DNA of 64,000 nucleotides from Rhizorhabdus dicambivorans (GTDB lineage Bacteria > Pseudomonadota > Alphaproteobacteria > Sphingomonadales > Sphingomonadaceae). Of the stretch, positions 1-8,300 are shown in pieces. The position numbers were made by a program, and so were the translations under genes. The notes below the pieces were generated by a model. That model did not search any database and was not told the DNA's origin. It was given only the letters and a program-made list of their open reading frames with translations. Position 1 is the first letter of the stretch. The number at the start of each line of letters is the position of its first letter. The stretch lies in assembly GCF_002355275.1 (NCBI RefSeq), contig NZ_CP023449.1, positions 4,566,001 through 4,630,000 of the forward strand, read 5' to 3'.

Positions 1-262
1 CGAGCTCGGCGCCATCCGCGTGCGGCTCGAGGCCGATGCCGCCGACCAGCCGGGGGGCGCCATGGGTACGCGCGAAGATCAGGAAATTGGGCAGCGGGCC
101 GGGATCGGCCGCAAGGAAGGCTTCGGCATCCTCCAGCCGATAGGGCCAGGGGACGCGCGCAAGCCGGCCGGCGACGGCGAAATCGCCGATCGCGTCGGCC
201 AGCGCCCGCGCATCTTCCATCCAGCCGGGGCGCAGCAGCAGCCGCGGGGTACGAGCGAACAT
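1..262 (-). CDS. GNAT-family N-acetyltransferase (partial, C-terminus beyond left edge)
   Basis: The first 87 codons of a minus-strand gene, beginning MFARTPRLLLRPGWMEDA and running off the left edge. The opening 'TPRLLLRPG...DA.ALADAIGD' followed by 'VPWPYRLEDAEAFLA' and 'LVGGIGLEP' matches the N-terminal half of RimJ/RimL-type GNAT acetyltransferases, which transfer acetyl from acetyl-CoA to an N-terminal or small-molecule amine. The acetyl-CoA pyrophosphate loop would lie in the missing part. A purine-rich stretch upstream (GGGAG on the minus strand near 277) can serve as the ribosome binding site. The substrate cannot be told. The family call is fairly safe, though it is based on half a protein. 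Confidence 0.75.
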   Translation of the reverse strand, partial: MFARTPRLLLRPGWMEDARALADAIGDFAVAGRLARVPWPYRLEDAEAFLAADPGPLPNFLIFARTHGAPRLVGGIGLEPHADGAEL

Positions 263-349
263 AATCTGAGAACTCCCTCTCCGCCGCCCCGAAAACGCCT
301 TTGAACTTAAAAGGTTACAGGGCAGCGACAATTTTTTGAGGGAGACACG

Positions 350-377
350 AAAAAGGGAGGGGGTGCGACCCTCTCCC
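350..377 (-). terminator. Rho-independent terminator after rpmA
   Basis: On the minus strand a GC hairpin (arms 355-363 and 369-377, 5-base loop, one wobble pair) is followed directly by five T residues (350-354). It lies about 65 bases past the rpmA stop and would end the rplU-rpmA transcript. A second palindrome without a T tract (arms 401-409 and 419-427) lies between it and the gene. Confidence 0.75.
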
Positions 378-443
378 TCATCGATCCGGCGTGCCGGACC
401 TTCGGGTCGCCCTCTGGACGACCCGAAAAACGGTTCGTCCGAT

Positions 444-713
444 TTACTCGGCGGCTTCCGCCATAGCGTCGACCGAGACATATTTCCGGCCGAGCTTGCC
501 GCTGTGGAAAGCGACGCGGCCCTCGGCCAGCGCGAACAGCGTGTGATCCTTGCCGATGCCGACATTGCGGCCCGGATAGACCTTGGTGCCGCGCTGGCGG
601 ACGATGATGTTGCCGCCGACGACGGTCTCGCCGCCGAACTTCTTCACACCAAGGCGGCGGCCAGCCGAATCGCGACCATTGCGCGAAGAGCCGCCTGCTT
701 TCTTATGTGCCAT
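444..713 (-). CDS. rpmA: 50S ribosomal protein L27
   Basis: Eighty-nine residues starting [16 protein letters not shown], the near-invariant N-terminus of bacterial L27 that reaches towards the peptidyl transferase centre of the 50S subunit. '[10 protein letters not shown]', '[11 protein letters not shown]' and 'GKDHTLFAL' follow in the normal order and the length is normal. There is no sign of the cleaved N-terminal extension found in Firmicutes. It follows rplU by 27 bases on the same strand, the usual rplU-rpmA operon, and a hairpin terminator lies downstream. The call is secure. Confidence 0.98.
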   Translation of the reverse strand: MAHKKAGGSSRNGRDSAGRRLGVKKFGGETVVGGNIIVRQRGTKVYPGRNVGIGKDHTLFALAEGRVAFHSGKLGRKYVSVDAMAEAAE

Positions 714-740
714 CTCAAACTACTCCCTGGGCTCTTCGGA

Positions 741-1103
741 TCAGGCTTCGGCGGCCGCAGGCGCTTCCGCCTTGGCCTTGGCCGGTGCCTTCTTCGCCTT
801 GGCTTCGCCGCCGATCGACAGGATCTTCAGGATCGTGTGCTGCTGGCGATGGCCGTTGCGACGGCGATAATTGTGGCGGCGGCGCTTCTTGAAGACGATG
901 ACCTTCTCGCCCTTCGCCTGGGCGATGATCTCGGCAGAAACGCTCAGGCCCTTGACGTCCTTGAGGTCCGCGCCCTCGCCGGCCAGCAGGACATCGTCCA
1001 GCGACACGGTCGAACCCGCGTCACCCGCGATCTTCTCGACGACGATCTTGTCTCCTGCGGCAACGCGATACTGCTTGCCGCCCGTGCGCACGATAGCGAA
1101 CAT
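741..1103 (-). CDS. rplU: 50S ribosomal protein L21 with Ala/Lys-rich C-terminal tail
   Basis: Residues 1-100 are typical L21 ([14 protein letters not shown]..., '[17 protein letters not shown]'), an early-assembly 23S rRNA-binding protein of the large subunit. The start chosen is the ATG at 1103, preceded by GAGG on the minus strand. An upstream in-frame ATG at 1157 would add 18 residues with no family support. Beyond the core there is a tail of about 20 residues rich in Ala, Lys and Glu ([20 protein letters not shown]), a type of extension common in alphaproteobacterial L21. It is the first gene of the rplU-rpmA pair. Confidence 0.97.
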   Translation of the reverse strand: MFAIVRTGGKQYRVAAGDKIVVEKIAGDAGSTVSLDDVLLAGEGADLKDVKGLSVSAEIIAQAKGEKVIVFKKRRRHNYRRRNGHRQQHTILKILSIGGEAKAKKAPAKAKAEAPAAAEA

Positions 1104-1264
1104 GGCCCTCATCACTTCTTCAAATCTGTTAGCGCAAAGGCAATGGCTCGCGGCCATCCACCCCGCACGGGAAGGGGCTCGCTATAGGGGGAGTCGCCGA
1201 AAGTCAACCATTATGGCCAGACCAGCCGCCCAAAATGATCAGGGGCGGCCGAAGCGGGTCCGCC

Positions 1265-1687
1265 TCAGTGCCTGTGTTCGCGGCGCAGGCGGTAGCGCCC
1301 GTCGGCATAGCTGTCGAACAGGCCATCGATCGCCGGATGGTCGATCATCTCGTCGCTGTCGTCCCGCACCAGATTCTGCTGGCTGACATAGGCGATGTAG
1401 CTGCTATCGCTGTTCTCAGCGAAGAGGTGATAGAAGGGCTGCTCCTTGGAAGGGCGGATATCCTCCGGAATCGCCTCATACCATTCGTCGGTGTTGGCGA
1501 AGACCGGGTCCACATCGAACACGACCCCGCGAAACTCGAACAGCCGGTGACGCACCACATCGCCGATCGCGAAGCGGGCGTGGGCGACGGGCGGGGAGAT
1601 GATTCCCTGGTGCGGAGCGCCGATGACCGGCGGAATGGAAACGCTCTTTTCAATCACAGGGCTAATGTAGGGAAGTCTCATCGACAT
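1265..1687 (-). CDS. hspQ: Heat shock protein HspQ (YccV-like, hemimethylated-DNA-binding domain family)
   Basis: The 140-residue product contains the whole HspQ core from about residue 36: 'ARFAIGDVVRHRLFEFRGVV', 'WYEAIPEDIRPSKEQPFYHL', 'YVSQQNLV'. In enterobacteria HspQ is a small heat-shock-induced factor that influences proteolysis (DnaA turnover; Lon adaptor and substrate). About 30 residues precede the core, more than the family normally has, and they include no further ATG beyond codon 3, so either the extension is real or a non-ATG start is used. The gene stands alone, divergent from tRNA-Ser. Confidence 0.88.
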   Translation of the reverse strand: MSMRLPYISPVIEKSVSIPPVIGAPHQGIISPPVAHARFAIGDVVRHRLFEFRGVVFDVDPVFANTDEWYEAIPEDIRPSKEQPFYHLFAENSDSSYIAYVSQQNLVRDDSDEMIDHPAIDGLFDSYADGRYRLRREHRH

Positions 1688-1781
1688 GCAAGCTGGCGCT
1701 TGGCAAGCGCGAATCCTTCCGCTAAGGCCCGCCCCCTATCGACTGGCAGGCGGCTCCACGGCCCCCTGCTTGCTCCTCTGC

Positions 1782-1871
<90 letters not shown>

Positions 1872-1979
1872 CCCTACGCTCCCTAGCGGGAGCTTCGGGT
1901 GGCAGGCCACCTTGGAATGAAACGAGGTCGGTCTGCCATCCATCATCCCGTTCCGCGATAACGCTTCCAGAGCTCCGTC

Positions 1980-3437
1980 ATGCCTAGCCTGATGCTGCAG
2001 GGGACCGGCTCCGATGTCGGCAAGTCGGTGCTGGTGGCGGGGCTTTGCCGCGCCTTCGCGAATCGGGGACTCGTCGTCCGGCCGTTCAAGCCTCAGAACA
2101 TGTCGAACAACGCGGCGGTGACGATTGACGGCGGCGAGATTGGGCGCGCCCAGGCGTTGCAGGCGATCGCCTGCCGGGCCGAACCGCATAGCGACATGAA
2201 CCCGGTGCTGCTGAAACCACAGGCGGACATGACATCGCAGCTGATCGTCCACGGCCGGGTGCGCGGCACGCTGGGCAGCGCCGATTTCATCGAGGGGCGC
2301 CGTCCGCTGCTCCCGGAGGTGCTGGAGAGCCACAAGCGGCTGGCGGGACAGTGCGACATCGTCGTCGTCGAGGGCGCGGGATCGCCGGCGGAGATCAACC
2401 TGCGCAGCGGCGACATCGCCAATATGGGATTCGCGCGCGCGGCGGGGGTGCCGGTGGTCCTGGTCGGCGATATCGATCGCGGCGGCGTGATCGCGGCGGT
2501 GGTCGGCACCCGCAATGTGATCGACCCGGCCGACGCGGCGATGATCCGCGGCTTCATCATCAACAAATTCCGCGGCGACCCCACATTGTTCGAGGACGGC
2601 TATCGCGCGATCGAACGGCTGTCAGGCTGGCGCGGCTTCGGCGTGGTGCCCTGGCTGCCAGCCGTCGCCCGGCTGCCGAGCGAGGATGCGGTGATCCTTG
2701 AACGGGCTTCGGCCCGCGATGCCGGCCGGCTGCTGGTCGCCTGCCCGATCCTGCCGCGCATCTCCAATTTCGATGATCTCGATCCGCTGAAGCTGGAGCC
2801 CGGCGTCGAACTGGCGATGATCCCGCCGGGGCGGCCGATCCCCCCCGAGGCCCGGCTGGTGGTGCTGCCCGGTTCCAAGGCGACGATCGCGGATCTCGCC
2901 GCGCTGCGGGCGGAGGGCTGGGACATCGATATCCTGGCGCATCACCGCCGGGGCGGCGCGATCCTGGGGCTTTGCGGCGGCTATCAGATGCTCGGGCGGC
3001 AGATCAGCGATCCGGACGGGATCGAGGGGCCGGCGGGCAGCGCCGAGGGGCTGGGGCTGCTCGACGTCGAGACCCGGCTGTCGCCGGCCAAGACGCTGCG
3101 CCGGGTCCGGGGCATGGCGATGGGCGCGGCCTTCGACGGCTATGAGATGCATATGGGCGAGACGGCAGGGCCCGATACCGCCCGGCCCTTCGCCCGCTTC
3201 GACGACGGGCGCGGCGACGGCGCGGTCGATGCGCGGGGGCTGGTGATGGGCAGCTATGTCCATGGCCTGTTTGCAGCGCCCGGCCTGCGCGGCGCGCTGC
3301 TCGCCCGGCTTGGCGCGGTCTCGGCGGGCCGGGACCATCATGCCGATGTCGATGCCGCGCTCGATTCGATCGCCGGCTCGCTCGAACGCCATCTCGATAT
3401 TCCGGCGCTGCTCGAACTGGCATCCACCTCCGCCTGA
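1980..3437 (+). CDS. cobQ: Cobyric acid synthase (adenosylcobyrate a,c-side-chain amidotransferase)
   Basis: A 485-residue protein of normal CobQ/CbiP length. It opens with the dethiobiotin-synthetase-like P-loop 'GTGSDVGKS' (residues 8-16) and '[12 protein letters not shown]', then carries a class I glutamine amidotransferase domain with the nucleophile in '[11 protein letters not shown]' (Cys about 332) and a histidine in 'GSYVHGLF' (about 428). It amidates four carboxylates of adenosylcobyrinic diamide during cobalamin synthesis or remodelling. No other cobalamin gene is visible here and I saw no cobalamin-riboswitch box in the 108 bases upstream. It may be transcribed with the next gene. 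Confidence 0.96.
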   Translation: MPSLMLQGTGSDVGKSVLVAGLCRAFANRGLVVRPFKPQNMSNNAAVTIDGGEIGRAQALQAIACRAEPHSDMNPVLLKPQADMTSQLIVHGRVRGTLGSADFIEGRRPLLPEVLESHKRLAGQCDIVVVEGAGSPAEINLRSGDIANMGFARAAGVPVVLVGDIDRGGVIAAVVGTRNVIDPADAAMIRGFIINKFRGDPTLFEDGYRAIERLSGWRGFGVVPWLPAVARLPSEDAVILERASARDAGRLLVACPILPRISNFDDLDPLKLEPGVELAMIPPGRPIPPEARLVVLPGSKATIADLAALRAEGWDIDILAHHRRGGAILGLCGGYQMLGRQISDPDGIEGPAGSAEGLGLLDVETRLSPAKTLRRVRGMAMGAAFDGYEMHMGETAGPDTARPFARFDDGRGDGAVDARGLVMGSYVHGLFAAPGLRGALLARLGAVSAGRDHHADVDAALDSIAGSLERHLDIPALLELASTSA

Positions 3438-3473
3438 TTGCCGTGGGGGCCCTTCCCTCCCTATAGCGGGGCG

Positions 3474-5072
3474 ATGGACAGCGCGCCGGAACAGGGGGCG
3501 GCAGGCGCCCGGCCCGCATCGATCGCGCGAATCTGCGCCTGGACCGCTATCGGCGCGACCCTGGCGCTCGCCTTGGTGTTCCGCGTGATCGGGCTCGGCC
3601 ACCTGCCGGGCATCAACGGCGACGAGGCCTGGTATGGCGTTCTGGCCGAGAAGATCGCCGCCGGCGCCTCGGCGTCATGGCGGACCCCCACCGGCAATCT
3701 GCCCGGGCCTTTCCAGCTGGGGCTGCTGCTGCTGCTCCAGCCCTTCTTCGATCCAGACTTCGCGCTGCTGCGCCTGCCCAGCCTGCTGTCTTCGATCGCC
3801 GCCATGGGGCTGGGTTGGTGGATCGTCCGCCACTTCTTCGGCGCGGGGGCGGGGCTGATCGCCCTGCTGCTGCTGGCGACGATGCCAGTGACGATCGCCT
3901 ATGCGCGCTTCGGCTGGGACCCGAGCCATGTGCCGCTGATCGGTCTGGCCGCCGCCGGATGCGCGCTGGCGAACCGGCCGCTGCTCTGTGCGATCGCCTT
4001 CGCCATCGCCCTGGTGACGCATGCCACCAGCATATTCATCGCGCCCTTCCTGACCCTGGCCCTGCTGGGCGCGGCACGCGAACAGGAGGGCTGGCGGCCC
4101 GCACTTCGGCACGCCGGGCTGTTCTCGCTGCTTCTGATCCTCGCGCTCGCGGTGATGACGGTGACGATCTCGGGCGGGAACGCCTCGGTCCAGCCGGCGG
4201 CCATCGCGGAGCGGCTGGCCGATCCGCGGCAGTGGATCGCCTTCCTTATGCTCTACGGGCGGCTGCTGTCGGGTGATACCGTCTATATGTTCGTCGCCGG
4301 CACCGGCTTCGGTGCGCTGCGCCCCCTGGTCGACGTGACGACCATGGTTCTGCTGTGCGGGCTGACGGCGCTGGGGCTGCGATCGCTGAGCCGGCGGGGC
4401 TTCGGGCGCGAGGCGGGTGTGGTGGCCGGCTGGCTGGCGACGCTGCTCGGTTTCTTCCTGGTGGCCGGCAATGGCGCGATCATGCCCCATTTCGAGCGCT
4501 ATGCGATGTGCCTGATCGCGCCCAGCACCCTCGCCCTAGCGGTGCTGGCGCGGGAGATCGGGGGGCGGCGCGAACGGCTCACCTTCCCGGTGGCCGCTAC
4601 CGCATTGATCGCGGCGCTGCTGCTTGCCGGTTTCTGGCAGCATTATATCCGCGCGCTGGAAATGAGCGGCAGCCTATCCCATCGCGCCTTCCAGACCGGG
4701 CCGGTCGAACCCAAACAGGAGGCGTTCGACGCCATCCTGGCCGAAAGCGGCGGACGCCCAACGGGGGTGATGGCAGAGGACTGGTGGCTCGCCTGGCCGA
4801 TCGCCTATCTCGCGGCGGGGCACGCGATCGACGTCACCGACGTCTCGACGCTGCCGCCAGGCCCGGTCGTGCCCGGCCGGCTGTGGCTGACATTCGCGGG
4901 CAGCGAGCTCGACCGCCGGCTGGCGGCAACGCCCGGCACGGTGCTGCGCCAGACCATCGCCGGCACGGGACGGCCGGCGCTGCTTCACCTCTGGCGGTCC
5001 GCGCGCTCCAGCCACTCGCCCATGCGCGCGACGAACCAGTCTGGCGAGAGCGCCTCCGCCAGGCGCGCCTGA
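3474..5072 (+). CDS. Glycosyltransferase family 39-like integral membrane protein
   Basis: About 532 residues with roughly ten hydrophobic helices. The first periplasmic loop holds the acidic GT-C motif in 'LPGINGDEAWYGVLAEK', typical of ArnT/PMT-like enzymes that move a sugar from a polyprenyl-phosphate donor to a lipid or protein outside the inner membrane. The ATG at 3474 was chosen; a TTG at 3438 lies directly against the cobQ stop. The last 25 or so residues (after 'ALLHLWR') are low-complexity and lie antisense to the end of the convergent glycosyltransferase gene, so they may be a read-through extension rather than conserved protein. Substrate unknown. Confidence 0.82.
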   Translation: MDSAPEQGAAGARPASIARICAWTAIGATLALALVFRVIGLGHLPGINGDEAWYGVLAEKIAAGASASWRTPTGNLPGPFQLGLLLLLQPFFDPDFALLRLPSLLSSIAAMGLGWWIVRHFFGAGAGLIALLLLATMPVTIAYARFGWDPSHVPLIGLAAAGCALANRPLLCAIAFAIALVTHATSIFIAPFLTLALLGAAREQEGWRPALRHAGLFSLLLILALAVMTVTISGGNASVQPAAIAERLADPRQWIAFLMLYGRLLSGDTVYMFVAGTGFGALRPLVDVTTMVLLCGLTALGLRSLSRRGFGREAGVVAGWLATLLGFFLVAGNGAIMPHFERYAMCLIAPSTLALAVLAREIGGRRERLTFPVAATALIAALLLAGFWQHYIRALEMSGSLSHRAFQTGPVEPKQEAFDAILAESGGRPTGVMAEDWWLAWPIAYLAAGHAIDVTDVSTLPPGPVVPGRLWLTFAGSELDRRLAATPGTVLRQTIAGTGRPALLHLWRSARSSHSPMRATNQSGESASARRA

Positions 5073-6088
5073 GCGCGGCGGACGATCGCCATCCGGGCGC
5101 CCTCATCGGCAAGGAAGGGCGCGCAGGCCGCTTCGAGATCCGCATAGTCCCAGCGTACCGGCACATAGGTCTCGCCCGGCACGAACAGATCGGGCGCGGT
5201 GCGGATATGGGACATGTCCGGCTTGACCAGCAGGCAGCCTGCCATGATCGCCTCGAAATCGCGCCAGCATATCTCGCCATAGCCGAACGGGCTGACGCAG
5301 ATTTTCGCCGAGCGCAATTCGCGGTCATAATCGGCCTGCGGCACCCGTTCGCGCGGCACCGCCACCGCCCAGTCCCGCGGCAGAGATTCGAGCGCCGCGA
5401 CGGCGGGCGCGCGCAAGTCAAGCAGCCATTTGTCGGGCGCCACATAGGCGCGACCGCAGATATCGATCGTGCGCGGCGCGTCGGCGGGCCAGACCGTCAG
5501 CCCGGCGATCCGGTCGTCGAGCGCGACGTTCCAGCCGAGGTGGAGCGCCCCCAGCCGCGCCGGATCGATCCCACCCGAGGCCGGGATGATGTCGTCGGCA
5601 AAGGAGCGGCCGGCGCTCCGCGCGGCATGGTCGGTGAGATTGCTCTTGCCGATGAAGCGCCGGGCATAGTCGGCCGGATCGGCGAAGACATGCTTCTTCA
5701 CATAGAGATCGCACAGATCGAGCAGCGCCGGCCAGAGGATCGCGCTGTCGTCGTCGCCATCGAAATAGACCAGCCGTGGCCCCCGGCCCGCCCAGCGCCT
5801 GGCCGTCGACGCCACGGCTTCGGCGGACCGGCGGAAGGAGATTTTGAGGCCGACGAGATCATAGTGCGACAGGGACGACGGGATCGGGCCATCGAGCGGC
5901 AACCAGTCGATGGCAAGGCCGAGGTCGCGGCGCAGCCGGGTGCGATGCCGCCAGATCGGCGCGAATTGCTGCTCGCTGGTATATTCGCGCCCGTCGCTGA
6001 CCAGCAGCATCCGCCGGGCGGACGGGCGCAGCCCCACCGCCAGCGCGGCACGCCAGCCGCCGATCGCCCGACGAAGCCGTTGCCTCAC
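4985..6088 (-). CDS. Glycosyltransferase, CgeB/GT1-like (spore-protein-type C-terminal domain)
   Basis: A 367-residue soluble protein with GTG start. The C-terminal half reads 'SAKICVSPFGYGEICWRDFEAIMAGCLLVKPDMSHIRTAPDLF', the pattern of GT-B glycosyltransferases of the CgeB/'glycosyl transferases group 1' type where an E..E nucleotide-sugar signature sits in a 'W.DFE.IMAG.LLVKPD' block. The start overlaps the glf stop by four bases (GTGA), so the two are translationally coupled. This suggests it uses UDP-galactofuranose, though the donor is inferred only from context. Its 3' end overlaps the convergent GT39 gene by 88 bases. Confidence 0.72.
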   Translation of the reverse strand: MRQRLRRAIGGWRAALAVGLRPSARRMLLVSDGREYTSEQQFAPIWRHRTRLRRDLGLAIDWLPLDGPIPSSLSHYDLVGLKISFRRSAEAVASTARRWAGRGPRLVYFDGDDDSAILWPALLDLCDLYVKKHVFADPADYARRFIGKSNLTDHAARSAGRSFADDIIPASGGIDPARLGALHLGWNVALDDRIAGLTVWPADAPRTIDICGRAYVAPDKWLLDLRAPAVAALESLPRDWAVAVPRERVPQADYDRELRSAKICVSPFGYGEICWRDFEAIMAGCLLVKPDMSHIRTAPDLFVPGETYVPVRWDYADLEAACAPFLADEGARMAIVRRAQARLAEALSPDWFVARMGEWLERADRQR

Positions 6089-7215
6089 CGGCCCGCCGCC
6101 CGGCGATAGGTGGCAAGCGCCTGCGCCACCACCTGATCCATATTATAATAGCGATAGGTGGCGAGCCGGCCGACGAAGATCACGTCGGGCCGGGCATCGG
6201 CCATCGCCTCGTAAAGCTTGTATCGTGCCTGGTTCTCGGGCGTGGGGACCGGATAATAGGGATCGCCCTCGGCGCTGGGATATTCGTAGCTGATCGAGGT
6301 GCGGGGGGCCTGCTGGCCGGTCAGCCATTTATATTCGGTGATGCGGGTATGGGGCACCGCCTCGTCGGGATAGTTGATCACCGCCGCCGGCTGGAAACGC
6401 TCGACGTCATGGGTCTCGTGATGGAAGCGCAGCGATCGATAGGGCAGCGGGCCGTGGGCGTGCCCGAAATATTCGTCGATCGGCCCGGTCCAGACGAGCC
6501 GGTCGAACGCGACCGCCCCCCGCGCCTCGGCGAAATCGATGCCGGTCAGCACCGTGATCCGCGGATGATCGAGGATGCGCTCGAACATCGCGGTGTAGCC
6601 CTCCGCCGGCATCGCCTGGAAACGATCGGTGAAATAGCGATCGTCGGTATCGGTGCGCACCGGCAACCGCCCGGCGACCGAGCGGTCGAGCCGGGAGGGA
6701 TCGAGCCCCCACTGCTTGGCGGTATAGCCGCGGAAGAAGCGTTCATAGAGATCACGCCCCACCCGCGCGACGACGATATCCTCCGACGTCCGGATCGGAT
6801 CGACCGGCTCGGCCCGCTCGGCGAGGAAGGCCTCCACGGCCGCATTATCCTCCAGCCCGGCATCATAGAGCCGGTTGAGCGTGGTCCGGTTGATCGGGAT
6901 CGGCACCCGCAGGCCGCCGCCCAGATCGGCGAGGACGCGATGCTCATAGGGGCGCCAGCCGGTGAAGCGCGACAGATAGTCCACCACCTCCTGCGCGTTG
7001 CTGTGGAAGATGTGGGGGCCGTAGCGATGGACCAGTATGCCGGCCGCATCGCGTTCGTCATGGGCATTGCCGCCGACATGCGGGCGCCGGTCGATGACGA
7101 GCACCTCCAGACCCGCATCGGCGGCGAAACGCTCGGCCATAACCGCACCCGCGAAGCCCGCACCGACAACGAGCACATCGAAGCGCCGGCCCGCCAGTTC
7201 GGCGGGGCCGCCCAT
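6085..7215 (-). CDS. glf: UDP-galactopyranose mutase
   Basis: The 376-residue flavoenzyme opens with the FAD-binding Rossmann motif 'VLVVGAGFAGAV' and continues with family signatures 'HVGGNAHDE', 'RYGPHIFHSN', 'FFRGYTAKQWG' and 'GPIDEYFGH'. It interconverts UDP-galactopyranose and UDP-galactofuranose for surface glycans. I chose the ATG at 7215 just before the Rossmann strand; the frame is open for 26 more codons into the SURF1 gene. It lies 5 bases after the SURF1 stop and overlaps the following glycosyltransferase by 4 bases, so a glycan gene pair is attached to the oxidase operon. Confidence 0.95.
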   Translation of the reverse strand: MGGPAELAGRRFDVLVVGAGFAGAVMAERFAADAGLEVLVIDRRPHVGGNAHDERDAAGILVHRYGPHIFHSNAQEVVDYLSRFTGWRPYEHRVLADLGGGLRVPIPINRTTLNRLYDAGLEDNAAVEAFLAERAEPVDPIRTSEDIVVARVGRDLYERFFRGYTAKQWGLDPSRLDRSVAGRLPVRTDTDDRYFTDRFQAMPAEGYTAMFERILDHPRITVLTGIDFAEARGAVAFDRLVWTGPIDEYFGHAHGPLPYRSLRFHHETHDVERFQPAAVINYPDEAVPHTRITEYKWLTGQQAPRTSISYEYPSAEGDPYYPVPTPENQARYKLYEAMADARPDVIFVGRLATYRYYNMDQVVAQALATYRRAAGR

Positions 7216-7220
7216 GCTTC

Positions 7221-7844
7221 TCACCGCGCCCGGCTCCGCTTCCACAGCGCAAGGCCGTAGATGATTAGCGCGACCGCGGCGAACAGGAACCATTGCACCG
7301 CATAGCTGCGGTGATTGTTGGGGATGGTTTCGATCGATGGGGCCACACTCGGCGAAAGGCCAGGCGCGCCGCCCTCCAGCACGATCAGCAGCGGCACCGC
7401 CCCGGGCGCGCCGCCCAGCACGCGCTTCGCCAGCACCTCGTCCGGAATGAGCAGCCCATCACCCTCGATCCGCTGGCCGATCGCGGGAAGCGCGGGTTTC
7501 ACGCCGGGCGGGCTCCAGCCGAGATCGGCCATGATCCGCCGCCCGTCGATGAGGGTGCAGCCCAGGATGTTGCGGAAGCCGGGCTGTTCGCCGCGGCCGA
7601 AGCCGCCGACCTGGACCGGAGCCCCGGAAATGCGGCAGAGGATGTGGGCCCGGCGAAAAGCGGCGCGTTCGATCGGCAGGTCCGCCGGCAGGCCGTAGAG
7701 CGCCGGCTCATGCCGGGCCGCGCGATAGCTGGCGAGCAGCCCTTCCTTCCATTCGGCGCGGCGCAGCTGCCAGAGGCCGAGCGCGATCATCGCCGCGACG
7801 GCAAGGCCGACGACCAGCGTGGCCAGGATGGGCAAGCGGCGCAT
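7221..7844 (-). CDS. SURF1-family cytochrome oxidase assembly protein
   Basis: A 207-residue protein with a transmembrane helix at each end (residues about 5-23 and 184-202) and a periplasmic middle, the SURF1 topology. The N-terminal 'LGLWQLRRAEWKEGLL', the internal 'VGGFGRGEQPGF..ILGCTLIDGRRIMADLGW' and C-terminal 'NNHRSYAVQWFLFAAVALIIYGLAL' are the SURF1 signatures. SURF1 helps heme a insertion into subunit I of aa3 oxidases. Its start overlaps the DUF983 stop by one base (TGATG), and glf follows at 5 bases. Confidence 0.93.
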   Translation of the reverse strand: MRRLPILATLVVGLAVAAMIALGLWQLRRAEWKEGLLASYRAARHEPALYGLPADLPIERAAFRRAHILCRISGAPVQVGGFGRGEQPGFRNILGCTLIDGRRIMADLGWSPPGVKPALPAIGQRIEGDGLLIPDEVLAKRVLGGAPGAVPLLIVLEGGAPGLSPSVAPSIETIPNNHRSYAVQWFLFAAVALIIYGLALWKRSRAR

Positions 7845-8217
7845 CAGTCGCGCTTCACGATGCGCCCTTCGCGGGCGGCATTCTTATATTCTAGGGCGAG
7901 CAGCAGCCCCTTGGCCACGCGCAGCAGCCCGACGGTGAGGATGAGGGTGAGCGGGACCCACAGCAGCAGGTGGACGAGCAGCGGCGGCGACCATTTCAGC
8001 TCGACCAGGATGGCAAGCAGGCTGACCAGCCCGCCGACGATCAGGATCAGGAAGGCGGCGGCACCGTCGCCCACATTGAAGCTGCGGTAATCAAGCCCGC
8101 ATCCCCCGCAACGATCGGCAAAGCGCAGGAGGCCGGCGAACAGACCCGGCGCCCCGCAGCGCGGGCACAGGCCACGCAGGGCCGCATCGAGTGGCGGGGG
8201 GCGGTCGGGTCAGCCAT
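7844..8217 (-). CDS. DUF983 family membrane protein, reading frame interrupted near its start
   Basis: The frame from about 8209 to 7844 encodes 'ALRGLCPRCGAPGLFAGLLR', then 'DRCGGCGLDYRSFNVGDGAAAF' and two transmembrane helices: the DUF983 pattern of two CxxC knuckles ahead of a hairpin of helices. These proteins sit in cox operons and are thought to aid oxidase assembly. In this frame there is no ATG, GTG or TTG upstream of the first CxxC, only a stop at 8210-8212. The obvious start ATG (8215-8217) is one frame off. Adding a single base to the run of six G at 8196-8201 would restore a 124-residue protein. This is either a sequencing slip, a real frameshift, or a CTG start. Confidence 0.75.
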
Positions 8218-8236
8218 GGCTTCGATGATGCCCTTT

Positions 8237-8276
8237 AAAAGAAAGGCGCGGCAGCAGGTCTCCCCGCCGCCGCGCC
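8237..8276 (-). terminator. Rho-independent terminator or attenuator after ctaE
   Basis: On the minus strand an 8-pair GC stem (arms 8245-8252 and 8269-8276) is followed by a T-rich tract (8237-8244, TTTCTTTT). It lies 24 bases past the ctaE stop and 20 bases before the ATG of the DUF983 gene, so it could stop or dampen oxidase-operon transcription before the assembly and glycan genes. Confidence 0.65.
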
Positions 8277-8300
8277 CCGATGTCCAGTCGGTCGGCCCGA

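Noticed and set aside
1872-1979. Possible cobalamin riboswitch before cobQ
   Set aside because: I looked for the B12-box core and a long structured leader; the 108 bases between the tRNA and cobQ hold only two small hairpins, far too short for this riboswitch class.
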